DNA of 64,000 nucleotides from Candidatus Babeliales bacterium (GTDB lineage: Bacteria; Babelota; Babeliae; Babelales; Chromulinivoraceae): assembly GCA_041660205.1 (NCBI GenBank), contig JBAZWT010000006.1, positions 6,462 through 70,461 of the forward strand, read 5' to 3'. Of the stretch, positions 33,307-42,338 are shown piece after piece. The number at the start of each line of letters is the position of its first letter. Within the stretch, counting starts at the first letter, position 1. The notes below the pieces were generated by a model, which did not search any database, was not told the DNA's origin, and saw only the letters and a program-made list of their open reading frames with translations. The translations under genes and the position numbers were made by a program.

Positions 33307-34254
33307 TTAGTGTATTTCATGACACTTTGAACACAAACGAGGAGCAACTGGACGCTTATTTTTTGCGACTACATTTAAATTTTTAGCAGCTTGAGTAGTT
33401 ACAGCTACCTGTTTCGGAACTTGAACATTTTGTATTGGAGCTTGAACATTCGGAACTTGTTCAGCCTTCACTTCTTGCTCAACTGGAGTAGCTTCTTGAA
33501 CAACTAAAGCAGTTTTACGAAAAGGATTCAATTTTGAAAAGTAACCATTTTTGTAAGCTTTATATGTTGCATACGAAAGACCAGCAACCGCTGCTACTGC
33601 AGCAGTTGTAGCTACTTTACCATCGTGCGGAAAGTAACCAAATCTAGAATTTATTGGAGCTACTGAAGTTTGAGTTTCAAGATCAGAAGCAACTACTTCT
33701 TGATCTGCGCAAGCTGATGAATCTTCAGAATTAGCAATATGATTAACGGCCGCTGTACCTGCAAATAATGTAACAAGTGGAGCAAAAACTTTAGCGAAAG
33801 CTTTTTCCCAACCATATTTGTTACCGTAAAATCTTACAGCACTGTCACCTGTGCGTTTAACTGAACGTATATATTCTGGTATAATTACGCCAGAATTTGC
33901 TGATCCAGCTGCAGCATTTGCAATTTTTGCTTGAGCAACTTGAGCAGCTTGTACTTTAAATGGCAGATGCGATGTAGTCACCAAAGCCCTAGGATATATC
34001 TTTTCTAACTGCGCTGGAGTAAACACAATATGTTTTCCCGATCTCGCAATCCACTGATTTTTACCTTTATTACACTTAAGATATTTAAGTGGATATGGAC
34101 CAAATACTCTTGGACGTCCTATAGCCCTTGGAAGAGAAGAACTCATTGCCCTTAATGCAACAAATTGTTGCGCAGCCAAAGTAGGTACTACTGATGGTAT
34201 TACAGAACCAGTTGTCATAATAGACAAGCCGATTAACATTAATTTATTTTTCAT
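33307..34254 (-). CDS. Exported protein, tandem paralogue 1
   Basis: Family not recognised. 315 residues. The N-terminus MKNKLMLIGLSIMTTGSVIP is nearly the same as that of the next gene upstream (34293-35270). The rest differs until GYFPHDGKVATTAAVAAVAG and the following YATYKAYKNGYFSKLNPFRK, which is almost identical in both; the small-residue part is probably a membrane or helical hairpin. The tail is rich in Pro, Val and Gln (VQAPIQNVQVPKQ) and ends in CSKCHEIH, a CxxCH motif that is probably a metal site or chance. The gene is 53 bp from the gene downstream and 38 bp from its paralogue, so a shared transcript is likely. Function unknown. Confidence 0.7.
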   Translation of the reverse strand: MKNKLMLIGLSIMTTGSVIPSVVPTLAAQQFVALRAMSSSLPRAIGRPRVFGPYPLKYLKCNKGKNQWIARSGKHIVFTPAQLEKIYPRALVTTSHLPFKVQAAQVAQAKIANAAAGSANSGVIIPEYIRSVKRTGDSAVRFYGNKYGWEKAFAKVFAPLVTLFAGTAAVNHIANSEDSSACADQEVVASDLETQTSVAPINSRFGYFPHDGKVATTAAVAAVAGLSYATYKAYKNGYFSKLNPFRKTALVVQEATPVEQEVKAEQVPNVQAPIQNVQVPKQVAVTTQAAKNLNVVAKNKRPVAPRLCSKCHEIH

Positions 34255-34292
34255 AAAATCCCTAATTGTATATATTGAATTTCGTCGAATTA

Positions 34293-35270
34293 CTAAGCTA
34301 CAACGTATGTTCTAGTTTTAGCATTCCAAATTTTTGGTGTATTAAATTGGCGCTTGTGCTTTACAACCGGAGTTACAACCGGAGTTACAACTGGAGCAAC
34401 AACTTTTTCAATAATTGGAGCTTCCTGCGCAACTACAGCAGCTTTACGGAAAGGATTCAATTTTGAGAAAGAACCATTTTTATAAGCTTTGTATGTTGTG
34501 TATGAAATACCAGCAACCGCTGCTACGGCAGCAGTTGTAGCTACCTTACCATCGTGTTTAAAGTAACCAAGTTCTTTGCCCAAAGTATTTTTACAAGCTG
34601 ATGAACCAAAAGTTTGAAGCTTAGTTCCTGTTGAAAGAGCAAGTGCTCTAACTTCATCTGCAAAGCTTACTGTCTGCTTAGAAGCAAATGACGCTACATT
34701 AGTAGATATAGTTTGACCTACAACATCATTTTTTGAGAATTCACGAACTGGAACTAATTCTTGAGCTACATTTGTTGATGAATTCATAGAATCAATAGCA
34801 TTAACAGTCGCTGTACCAGTAATTAAACCAACGAGAGGATAAAAAACTTTTGCCCAAAAATTATTTGGAGTCGTATTTGAATTTGAATTCGCTTCAAATG
34901 AAAAATTTTGATTACTGTTCATTGAACTAGAAACTGTAACAGCTTCAACATCTTCGATCATAAATTTTTTTAACCATACAGAGCATGCAATAGCTTCTTG
35001 TTCTGCTGCACGTTTTTGTTGCGGAGTAAGAGCGTTAAGCACATAAGCATCAGCAACTTGCGTTTTATCATTGATCCACCAAGATTTGGTTTCTGGTTTG
35101 TATACCAAAGTACCATTTGAAATTTGGTTTTTAACCATGTTCGCCAAACAATTAACAGCGTTTGACATTGATTGGCTCAATGTAGCTGTTGGCCTAAACA
35201 TGCTAACTGAAGGCATTACAGAACCTACCGTCATTATAGACAGAGCAAGTAACATTAATTTATTTTTCAT
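34293..35270 (-). CDS. Exported protein, tandem paralogue 2
   Basis: Family not recognised. 325 residues with signal peptide MKNKLMLLALSIMTVGSVMP. The middle is Asn/Ser-rich (about 119-135). A second conserved block, GYFKHDGKVATTAAVAAVAG and then YTTYKAYKNGSFSKLNPFRK, is shared with the paralogue at 33307-34254. A short VVTPVVTPVV repeat is near the C-terminus. Divergence outside the two ends is strong, as in fast-evolving surface proteins, or as if the ends were a shared sorting or anchoring module around different cargo. The paralogue order suggests gene duplication. Confidence 0.7.
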   Translation of the reverse strand: MKNKLMLLALSIMTVGSVMPSVSMFRPTATLSQSMSNAVNCLANMVKNQISNGTLVYKPETKSWWINDKTQVADAYVLNALTPQQKRAAEQEAIACSVWLKKFMIEDVEAVTVSSSMNSNQNFSFEANSNSNTTPNNFWAKVFYPLVGLITGTATVNAIDSMNSSTNVAQELVPVREFSKNDVVGQTISTNVASFASKQTVSFADEVRALALSTGTKLQTFGSSACKNTLGKELGYFKHDGKVATTAAVAAVAGISYTTYKAYKNGSFSKLNPFRKAAVVAQEAPIIEKVVAPVVTPVVTPVVKHKRQFNTPKIWNAKTRTYVVA

Positions 35271-35504
35271 TATAAAAAGCCCCTAATTAGGTTTTGTATA
35301 AATATGTACTCTTTTTATGCATTTTTTAATGCAGTTCCATCACTACAGACCTTTTTCGGGATACTTCATTAAATATTTTCTAGAATTTTTAATACGGCAT
35401 ACTATTAGTTATAGCATAGGCTTAGTAGGCCTGCAACAGGGGTAGAGGTGTTTGAGAAAGGGTTTTTTAAGGTACTGCACTAAGAGCCACTATTAAAAAA
35501 TGAA

Positions 35505-35756
35505 CTAATCTTCTTCCACAATTTCAACGCGAGAAATAGATGAAATTTTAGCTTTTAGTTGGCGTTCAATGCCATAAGTAAGGGTATAAAAAGAAAGGGG
35601 ACATTGTACACATGTCCCGTAAAATTTGACGTAAACGATAGAATCTTTAAATCCTACCAATTCAACGCGCCCGCCATGTGACTCAATGTAGGGTTGTATT
35701 TCGTCGAGCGCTTGTTGAATTTGTACTATTATTTCAAAATTATCTGCTTGGGGCAT
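35505..35756 (-). CDS. nfu: NifU-like C-terminal-domain iron-sulfur scaffold (Nfu)
   Basis: 83 residues forming the NifU C-terminal fold alone: ALDEIQPYIESHGGRVELVG, then VYVKFYGTCVQCPLSFYTL with CxxC (CVQC) that holds a transient Fe-S cluster between two subunits. It transfers clusters to target proteins. Other family members end with LK..I-P-x-V-x-x-V, and this one has SSISRVEIVEED. It abuts rplQ with no gap, as the last gene of the ribosomal superoperon, an unusual place. Confidence 0.9.
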   Translation of the reverse strand: MPQADNFEIIVQIQQALDEIQPYIESHGGRVELVGFKDSIVYVKFYGTCVQCPLSFYTLTYGIERQLKAKISSISRVEIVEED

Positions 35757-36113
35757 TTAAACCCATTGCAAACGTGCCATATTAGCTGAATCGCTCGGGC
35801 GACGGCCAAGGCGTAAGATTCTTGTGTAACCGCCTGGGCGTGTTACATACTGAGGCGCAACTTCTGTAAACAATTTTACAAGAGCTACTTCGCTGTACGG
35901 TAATAATTGCAGTGCACGGCGACGAGAGTTAAAATCATTGCCTTTTGCTGCTATAGTTACCATTTTTTCAGCTAAACGACGGATTTCTTTTGCACCAGCA
36001 AGAGATACCGTAATGTGGCCATAGTTGATCAAATTAATTACTTGATTTCTCAAGTAAGCCTTCCGATAGGAAGACTTCATATTCAATTTCTTTTTGCTAC
36101 TTAAATGTCTCAT
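35757..36113 (-). CDS. rplQ: Large ribosomal subunit protein bL17
   Basis: 118 residues, the standard size. Typical N-terminus MRHLSSKKKLN with YRKAYLRNQVINLI and a GGYTRILRLGRRPSD end. It lies near the peptide exit tunnel. It follows rpoA after 88 bp, as in most bacterial alpha operons. Confidence 0.97.
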   Translation of the reverse strand: MRHLSSKKKLNMKSSYRKAYLRNQVINLINYGHITVSLAGAKEIRRLAEKMVTIAAKGNDFNSRRRALQLLPYSEVALVKLFTEVAPQYVTRPGGYTRILRLGRRPSDSANMARLQWV

Positions 36114-36201
36114 GGGACCTTTTCCTTACCAAAATACAATGACCCAAATTTCGTTTCCTACTTAGCTAAAGCTAGCAAGAACACGATGCCGGGCACGGTG
36201 A

Positions 36202-37260
36202 TTATTTATTTCCAGTTTTTCGTTTCAATGCTTTTAATGCAACTTCTTCTTTGATATCCATACCAAAACGTAAACCTAATGATCTAAGTACGTCTTTGAC
36301 TTCATCTAAAGATTTTCTTCCGAAGTTTTTAATTCTTAGACTTTCATCTTCAGAAACATTCACCAAATCAAGAACACGAGCAATGTTAGCATTCGCTAAA
36401 CAATTGTGTGCACGAGCTGATAATTCCAACTCATCAATTGATTTGAAAAGAGCTTCAACAGGAATATCTTTAAATCCACTATCATCAATTTCTTCACTTG
36501 GGAAAGAAGATTCTTCTTCGCCTTGAGATGAAATATCGTTAAATGGAATTTCTTTATCAACTAAGAAGTTTTCAAGCTGCGTTCTTAAAACTGATACAGC
36601 ATAATTCAATACATCAACAGGAGTTTCTGCACCATTTGTTGTAATTTCAAGCGTGATTTTATCGTAATCGATATCTTTTCCAACACGAGTCTTTTCAACA
36701 TACAAAGCAACATTGCTCACAGGAGAAAACATTGCATCAAGGTACATACGACCATCTTGCGCAAGAGCTGTACCAATAGGCCACTGAGCCAATTGATAAC
36801 CTCGACCTGACTCAACAAAAAATTCAATGTCAAGCACGCCATCTTTTGCAAGCGTTGCTATAACAAGATCTTTATTGATCAACTCTAAGTGCTCATCACA
36901 AACAATGTCTGCAACTGTAGCTATGCCTTTTTCACTACCAGAAAGAACCAATTTCATAGTGCCTGGTTTGTTTTCTTTATTTTTGATCACAATTTGTTTA
37001 ATGTTCAAAACAATTTGCATGATATCTTCAACAATTCCAGGCAATGTTGAAAATTCATTATTAACACCTTTGATAATTACTGAAGTCACCGCAGAGCCTT
37101 CAATTGCCCCTAGCAATGAACGACGTAGTGCGTTACCCAAAGTAATACCAAAACCAGACTCTAATGGTTGAGCAGTTAACTTCCCAAAGACTTGAGTCAT
37201 TGACTTTTTTTCCCAACCTAATGTTGGCATAGTAAGTGGCTTATACGTTGATTTCGACAT
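36202..37260 (-). CDS. rpoA: RNA polymerase alpha subunit
   Basis: 352 residues. The N-terminal dimerisation domain includes PLESGFGITLGNALRRSLLG (32-51 or so). The C-terminal domain has the RXFGXXS-like NFGRKSLDEVKDVLRSLGL, which contacts UP elements and activators. A charged Ser/Glu/Asp linker separates the domains (SSQGEEESSFPSEEIDDSG). The gene is between rpsD and rplQ as usual. Confidence 0.98.
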   Translation of the reverse strand: MSKSTYKPLTMPTLGWEKKSMTQVFGKLTAQPLESGFGITLGNALRRSLLGAIEGSAVTSVIIKGVNNEFSTLPGIVEDIMQIVLNIKQIVIKNKENKPGTMKLVLSGSEKGIATVADIVCDEHLELINKDLVIATLAKDGVLDIEFFVESGRGYQLAQWPIGTALAQDGRMYLDAMFSPVSNVALYVEKTRVGKDIDYDKITLEITTNGAETPVDVLNYAVSVLRTQLENFLVDKEIPFNDISSQGEEESSFPSEEIDDSGFKDIPVEALFKSIDELELSARAHNCLANANIARVLDLVNVSEDESLRIKNFGRKSLDEVKDVLRSLGLRFGMDIKEEVALKALKRKTGNK

Positions 37261-37321
37261 GTTATTCCCTAATCAAAACTGACATATTCAAACTCGGTTT
37301 CATTACAACTAATTCGCTTTT

Positions 37322-37909
37322 TTATTTTGAATACAACGCAACAATCAAGTGTTCTTCAACAGGGAATTGTACGTCATTTCTAGTTGGATAGCGTAAAACT
37401 TTTCCAGTTCTATTTTGCTTTACAAGCTCTAACCACTCAGGAACTTTGATAGCAATATTCATACGCTTATCAACCACTGTTTCCAAGAATTGTGCTTTGT
37501 TTAAAACTGAAGAGTGTAGACCTACAACATCACCAATTGATACGAAGTATGAAGGCTTTGTTACTCTGATGCCGTTAACCAAGACATGTCCATGAACTAC
37601 CATCTGGCGCGCTTGACTGCAAGAAATTGCCATTTTCAAGCGATACACCACATTGTCCAAACGACGCTCTAGTAAATTCAACAAGTTTTCCCCAGGAACA
37701 CCTTCCATGTTAGAAGCTTCCTGATAAAAACGACGGAATTGTTTTTCACGCATTCCATACATTTGTTTTACTTTTTGCTTTTCTTGAAGTTGACGACCGT
37801 ACTCTGAAGTACGTTTAAAACTTTTTTTTACTTCGCCTTGCTGACCAGCGCCAGTTGACTTTTGATCTTTTGATCTTGAATTTGTACTTGTATTCGGTTT
37901 ATTTACCAT
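37322..37909 (-). CDS. rpsD: Small ribosomal subunit protein uS4
   Basis: 195 residues. The S4 domain is present (NLLNLLERRLDNVVYRL, VHGHVLVNG). The N-terminus is unusual: a Lys/Ser/Gln-rich tail (NSRSKDQKSTGAGQQGEVKK) replaces the zinc-binding Cys segment found in many S4s. It often represses the alpha operon; no such site could be seen here. Confidence 0.97.
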   Translation of the reverse strand: MVNKPNTSTNSRSKDQKSTGAGQQGEVKKSFKRTSEYGRQLQEKQKVKQMYGMREKQFRRFYQEASNMEGVPGENLLNLLERRLDNVVYRLKMAISCSQARQMVVHGHVLVNGIRVTKPSYFVSIGDVVGLHSSVLNKAQFLETVVDKRMNIAIKVPEWLELVKQNRTGKVLRYPTRNDVQFPVEEHLIVALYSK

Positions 37910-37941
37910 ATCATTCTAACCAGTTCTCGTAAGTTAATCTT

Positions 37942-38325
37942 TTATACACGACGTTTTTTAGGAGGACGAGTTCCATTATGAGGAAGTGGAGTTACATCTC
38001 GCAATGCTGAGACATGTAATCCTGAACTTTGGAATGCTCGAACGACTGAATCACGACCAGCTCCTGGACCTTGCAAGTTAATTTCTACGGTTTTTATACC
38101 CATACCTTGCATGTCTTTAGAAAGAGCATTTGCTATTTGAGAAGCTGCAAACGGAGTTCCCTTACGAGACCCTTTAAACCCTAATTTTCCCGCACTACTT
38201 GATAAAACAACATCACCTTCAGGTGTTGTAATTGTTACCAATGTGTTATTAAATGAAGACTTAACATGGGCTACTGCCGCAGACAATTGTCGCTTCGTTT
38301 TTTTTACTTTTTTGTTAAACGCCAT
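37942..38325 (-). CDS. rpsK: Small ribosomal subunit protein uS11
   Basis: 127 residues. Contains the family pattern VKSSFNNTLVTITTPEGDVV and the C-terminal DVTPLPHNGTRPPKKRRV. It forms part of the 30S platform near the E site. Gene order rpsM-rpsK-rpsD is standard. Confidence 0.98.
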   Translation of the reverse strand: MAFNKKVKKTKRQLSAAVAHVKSSFNNTLVTITTPEGDVVLSSSAGKLGFKGSRKGTPFAASQIANALSKDMQGMGIKTVEINLQGPGAGRDSVVRAFQSSGLHVSALRDVTPLPHNGTRPPKKRRV

Positions 38326-38354
38326 AGTTTATCTTACCTAATCAACAGATCTTA

Positions 38355-38741
38355 TTATTTTGTTACTTTTTTCTTCATTGCAACTGCAGAACCTGCTCTA
38401 CGAGGACCTTTTCTTGTTCTCGCATTTGTTTTTGTACGCTGACCACGTGTTGGCAGACCTTTTTTATGTCGCAATCCACGATACGAACCAATCTCCTGAA
38501 GTCTTTTGATTGCCATAAGAACTTCTTTACGCAAATCACCTTCAGTGGTATATTCGTCGGTAACTTTTTTTTGAATTGAAAAGACTTCTTGATCAGAAAG
38601 ATCTTTTACTCTTGTATCAAAATTAATGCTGAGAGCTGTTAAAATCTCTTGCGATGATTTTAATCCTATGCCATAGACATAAGTAAGCCCATATTCTATT
38701 CTTTTTCGAGGAGGTAAATTAACTCCAGAAATTCTTGCCAT
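38355..38741 (-). CDS. rpsM: Small ribosomal subunit protein uS13
   Basis: 128 residues. Typical [20 protein letters not shown] start and the [20 protein letters not shown] motif, followed by a basic tail that reaches the P site. It is 9 bp after rpmJ. Confidence 0.98.
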   Translation of the reverse strand: MARISGVNLPPRKRIEYGLTYVYGIGLKSSQEILTALSINFDTRVKDLSDQEVFSIQKKVTDEYTTEGDLRKEVLMAIKRLQEIGSYRGLRHKKGLPTRGQRTKTNARTRKGPRRAGSAVAMKKKVTK

Positions 38742-38750
38742 AAACGACCC

Positions 38751-38867
38751 TTATCCTTGACGTTGTTTGTGCTTCGGGTTTTTTTTACAAATTACTCTTA
38801 CAACTCGTTCTCGTCGAATAATTCGACAATCACCGCACATTACTTTTACTGATGTTCTTACTTTCAT
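38751..38867 (-). CDS. rpmJ: Large ribosomal subunit protein bL36
   Basis: A 38-residue protein with [19 protein letters not shown] at the start and NPKHKQRQG at the end. The zinc ligands Cys11, Cys14, Cys27 and His33 are all there, so it is the zinc-binding form. Start ATG at 38867 and TAA at 38751-38753. It sits between infA (35 bp) and rpsM, as in the usual order. Confidence 0.95.
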   Translation of the reverse strand: MKVRTSVKVMCGDCRIIRRERVVRVICKKNPKHKQRQG

Positions 38868-38902
38868 TATAACAGCTTTCTTTCAAAAAAAAATTAATTT
38901 AA

Positions 38903-39124
38903 CTATTTATTTCTACGTACAATTCTTCCACGAGTTAAATCGTAAGGAGAAAGCTCCAAAACAACCTTATCACCAGGTAAAATCCGAATAAAATTCATAC
39001 GCATTTTACCAGACACATGTCCTAAAATCATATGCCCTCCCTCTACTTCAACTTTAAACATTGCGTTCGGCAATGTTTCTTTTACAATCCCGTCAATTCG
39101 GACAACATCATCTTTTTGTTTCAT
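38903..39124 (-). CDS. infA: Translation initiation factor IF-1
   Basis: 73 residues, a single OB fold that binds the A site of the 30S subunit. Typical [20 protein letters not shown] and RGRIVRRNK end. It lies between map and rpmJ, the common arrangement. Confidence 0.97.
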   Translation of the reverse strand: MKQKDDVVRIDGIVKETLPNAMFKVEVEGGHMILGHVSGKMRMNFIRILPGDKVVLELSPYDLTRGRIVRRNK

Positions 39125-39148
39125 ACCAACCTTATATCTTTGTAACGC

Positions 39149-39904
39149 TTATTGAATCAGTCTTGTTAAAATTTCAGGACCATTTTCTCCGATCAGTATC
39201 GTATCTTCTACGTGTGCTGCCAAAGTTTTATCCTTAGTTTTAACAGTCCAGCCATCTCGATCAACATACACTTCATACGAACCTTGTGTGATCATAGGCT
39301 CAATTGCAAAAGTCATTCCAACCTGCAATCGCATCCCTGTACCAGCAGTTCCAAAATTAGGAACATCAGGCTCTTCATGCATGTGTCTGCCAATTCCATG
39401 ACCTGCAAAATCTCGCACAACCCCATATTTATAATGCTCCACATGCCCTTGGATAGCTGCAGAAATATCATACAGTCGTTTTCCAACAACCGCCTGTGCT
39501 ATTCCTTTATCCAAAGCTTGCTGAGCAATAACTATCAAATGGTTTTTGTGTTCATCTTGCTCATTTCCAACTATATAACATCGAGCCATATCCGCACAGT
39601 ACAGTTGCCAAGCAGCACACACATCAACTTTTACAAGATCACCTTTTTGTAAAATAACTTGCGCACTAGGCACACCATGCACCACAACATCATTAACAGA
39701 AATACAGCTTACGTGCTTATACCCCTTATATCCTTTTGACTGAGAAACAAGCTGCCGCTTTAGTAATTCTTCCTCAATCCAGGCATCAATGACTGCAGTT
39801 GATACACCTTCTTGTATAATTGGATTAATTTTTTCAAAGATATCGGCGAGTAATTTACCCGCTGTCCTCATCTTTTCTAGGGCTTGTTTGCTTTTAATAA
39901 TCAT
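39149..39904 (-). CDS. map: Methionine aminopeptidase type I
   Basis: Removes the N-terminal Met from new proteins. 251 residues with the pita-bread fold: VNDVVVHGVPS (His), VKVDVCAAWQLYCADMAR (two Asp), GHGIGRHMHEEPDVPN (His) and FAIEPM (Glu), plus the final Glu in HVEDTILI. It overlaps adk by 11 bp, so translation is coupled. Confidence 0.97.
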   Translation of the reverse strand: MIIKSKQALEKMRTAGKLLADIFEKINPIIQEGVSTAVIDAWIEEELLKRQLVSQSKGYKGYKHVSCISVNDVVVHGVPSAQVILQKGDLVKVDVCAAWQLYCADMARCYIVGNEQDEHKNHLIVIAQQALDKGIAQAVVGKRLYDISAAIQGHVEHYKYGVVRDFAGHGIGRHMHEEPDVPNFGTAGTGMRLQVGMTFAIEPMITQGSYEVYVDRDGWTVKTKDKTLAAHVEDTILIGENGPEILTRLIQ

Positions 39905-40583
39905 ATTTTTGGAGCACTATTTTAAAATCTTCAAAAACATCTTGTACCGATTGATCACCATTCAACATTTCTATATTCAGTCCTTTATCAATATAAAAAT
40001 CAATAACTTCCTGTTCATGTTGATAGTACGCTTGTAATCTTAATTTCAATGCTTCTAAGCTATCGTCTGACCGTCTTACAAGGCTGCTGCCACATTTATC
40101 ACAAACCATTGATACCTTTGGTTTGGACTTTGAAGCTGCAGATGTTGAATAAATCTGTCCACAATCTTTATTTGAACATGACACTCGATTTACAATTCGA
40201 TCAGCCAAAAGATCTGAGTTTATATTCAATTTAACTAAAACCAACTGGAAGTTTTGCAATCTTTCTTGCATCAACAAATCTAACATTTCAGCCTGTTTGC
40301 GCGTTCTTGGATAACCATCTAGGATAAAGTCTTGCGACACTTCTTTTTGATCAATTATCCAATCTGCTACCATACCTGCAACAATTTCATCTGAAACAAA
40401 TTTACCTTGTTCAGACGCTGCTTTAATTTGCTTTCCAATTGCAGTGCCAAGTTTTATGTGTTCTCGGCACAAATCACCAGTTGATATATGCTTCCATCCA
40501 AAATGCTCTACGCACATTGATGAAAGCGATCCTTTACCAGAACCAGGTGGCCCAAAAAACAAAAATATTTTGTTTTTTATCAA
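39894..40583 (-). CDS. adk: Adenylate kinase
   Basis: Converts AMP and ATP to 2 ADP. 229 residues: P-loop GPPGSGKGS (residues 11-19), DGYPRTRKQAEML, and a LID domain with Cys-Ser-Asn-Lys-Asp-Cys and CDKCG, so it is the zinc-binding long form. It overlaps secY by 4 bp (ATGA). Confidence 0.97.
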   Translation of the reverse strand: MIKNKIFLFFGPPGSGKGSLSSMCVEHFGWKHISTGDLCREHIKLGTAIGKQIKAASEQGKFVSDEIVAGMVADWIIDQKEVSQDFILDGYPRTRKQAEMLDLLMQERLQNFQLVLVKLNINSDLLADRIVNRVSCSNKDCGQIYSTSAASKSKPKVSMVCDKCGSSLVRRSDDSLEALKLRLQAYYQHEQEVIDFYIDKGLNIEMLNGDQSVQDVFEDFKIVLQKYDY

Positions 40584-41893
40584 CGAGCACCCCCACGTTT
40601 CATTCTGCCTCCATTGGACAAAAATCCTTCGTAGCGACGTTCAATCAAATATGATTCAACCTGACTTGATAGCTCAAGAGCAACACCAACAACAATCAGC
40701 ATTGAAGTTCCACCCATTTCAAAAGGAATTCCAAAAACTTTTTGTAAAATTGCTGGGAATATTGCCAGAGTACCAAGATAAATAGCACCTACAAGTCCAA
40801 TTCTATTCAACAAATATTCAAAATATTGAGCCGTTTGTTTTCCAGGACGCATCCCAGGAACAAATCCACCATTTTTTCTAATGTTTTCAGCAAGCTCTGT
40901 TGGATTAACCAAAATCGCTGTATACAAAAATGAAAACATAATGATTAACAAAAATTCTGAAACATGATACAACGGTCCGCTATAAAACGCTTGAATTACT
41001 GTATTAACCATCGGAAACTTCGTGGATAACGCACTTCCAATTACGAGTGGAAATCTCAAAATAGTTCCTGCAAAAATAACAGGCATAATATTAGCGCTAT
41101 TGATTTTAAATGGTATGTAGCTGCTTTGGCCGCTATATACTCGATTTCCTACAATTCTACGTGCATATTGTACAGGAATTTTTCGCTCACCTTTTTCTAA
41201 AAAGATAATTGCTGCAGTAATAAATAAAAATGCAACAAGCACCATGAGGGCCAGTATAATACTTAAACTACCTTCTTGTACCAGGTGAACTAATTTCAAA
41301 ATCATAGTTGGATAAGTAGAAACGATACCAGCAAAAATAATCACTGAGCTACCATTTCCGATTCCATGAAGTGATATTTGATCGCCAAACCACATAACAA
41401 TCATAGCTCCAGCGGTCAAAGTCATTACAAAAAGAATTCGAAACGACCATCCAGGTATAAGCACCAATCCTTGATGTTCAAGAAGTGTTGCCATCCCAGC
41501 GCTTTGCATAACTGCTAAGCCTAAAGCCAAATATCTTGTGTATTGATTAAGAATTTTACGACCATATTCACCATCTTTAAGCAATTGCTCTAAAGATGGA
41601 AGAGTCATTCCCAATATTTGCATCATAATTGAAGCAGTGATGTAGGGCCCGATGCCCAAAGCAAACACTGTACATTGAGCTAATGCACCACCAGAAAAAA
41701 TATCAAAATAACTTAATAATCCACCAATCCCTGATTTTTGCTGCATATATTCGTAAAGTTTTGGAACGTCAACACCAATTACTGGTATATATGTTCCTAA
41801 ACGAGCAACGACTAAAACACCTAACGTAAAAGCTATCTTTTTACGAAGCTCAGAAATTAGAAAAATATTTCGAAAACTTTTTAATAAAACCAC
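40580..41893 (-). CDS. secY: Preprotein translocase subunit SecY
   Basis: The protein-conducting channel, with ten membrane segments. 437 residues from the GTG at 41893, which has AGGAG upstream; a longer frame from 41926 would overlap the end of rplO. Contains the plug and pore motifs, RIVGNRVYSGQSSYIPFKIN and VVGVALELSSQVE. It is in the spc block between rplO and adk. The C-terminus is RYEGFLSNGGRMKRGGAR. Confidence 0.97.
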   Translation of the reverse strand: MVLLKSFRNIFLISELRKKIAFTLGVLVVARLGTYIPVIGVDVPKLYEYMQQKSGIGGLLSYFDIFSGGALAQCTVFALGIGPYITASIMMQILGMTLPSLEQLLKDGEYGRKILNQYTRYLALGLAVMQSAGMATLLEHQGLVLIPGWSFRILFVMTLTAGAMIVMWFGDQISLHGIGNGSSVIIFAGIVSTYPTMILKLVHLVQEGSLSIILALMVLVAFLFITAAIIFLEKGERKIPVQYARRIVGNRVYSGQSSYIPFKINSANIMPVIFAGTILRFPLVIGSALSTKFPMVNTVIQAFYSGPLYHVSEFLLIIMFSFLYTAILVNPTELAENIRKNGGFVPGMRPGKQTAQYFEYLLNRIGLVGAIYLGTLAIFPAILQKVFGIPFEMGGTSMLIVVGVALELSSQVESYLIERRYEGFLSNGGRMKRGGAR

Positions 41894-41906
41894 GTTCTTA
41901 CTACTC

Positions 41907-42338
41907 CTAAACGAGTTTAACTGCACCGCCTACACGCTCTACAGCTTCTTTTGCGGTTTGACTACATGCGTCAACAACAAGTGTTATATTTTTTTCTAAA
42001 ACACCAGTCGCCAGTACTTTAACTAACATTCCTTTTTTGACACATCCTGCTTCAAGCAACATTTGTTTGGTTACTGTTTGTCCATCTTCAAAAAGACGAT
42101 TTAATTGTTCAAGAGTTACCAAATCAAATTCTTGCTTAAACATGTGGTTGCTAAATCCGCGTTTTGGTAAACGACGAGACAAAGGCATTTGTCCACCTTC
42201 AAAGCGCGCAGAAACACTTCCGCCTGAGCGAGCTTTTTGGCCCTTATGACCTTTTCCTGAAGTTCCACCGCGACAACCACCGCGTCCAACACGTTTTCTT
42301 TTTTCTGTTAATTTTACTAAGTTATTCAGCTGCAACAT
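41907..42338 (-). CDS. rplO: Large ribosomal subunit protein uL15
   Basis: 143 residues with the GRGGCRGGTSGKGHKGQKAR glycine/basic N-terminal part. It starts within the end of rpsE (17-bp overlap) because rpmD (uL30), which normally lies between them, is missing. Confidence 0.97.
   Translation of the reverse strand: MLQLNNLVKLTEKRKRVGRGGCRGGTSGKGHKGQKARSGGSVSARFEGGQMPLSRRLPKRGFSNHMFKQEFDLVTLEQLNRLFEDGQTVTKQMLLEAGCVKKGMLVKVLATGVLEKNITLVVDACSQTAKEAVERVGGAVKLV

Noticed and set aside
33307..33330. CxxCH (CSKCH) at the C-terminus of exported paralogue 1, as in c-type cytochromes
   Set aside because: A single motif at the very end of a low-complexity tail, absent in its paralogue, with no cytochrome fold.
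36114..36201. GC-rich rpoA-rplQ gap as a regulatory RNA
   Set aside because: Only 88 bp with short, weak pairing; no clear structure.
36251..37171. Open + strand frames opposite rpoA and other operon genes
   Set aside because: They lack ribosome sites and recognisable domains and only mirror the codon pattern of the real genes.
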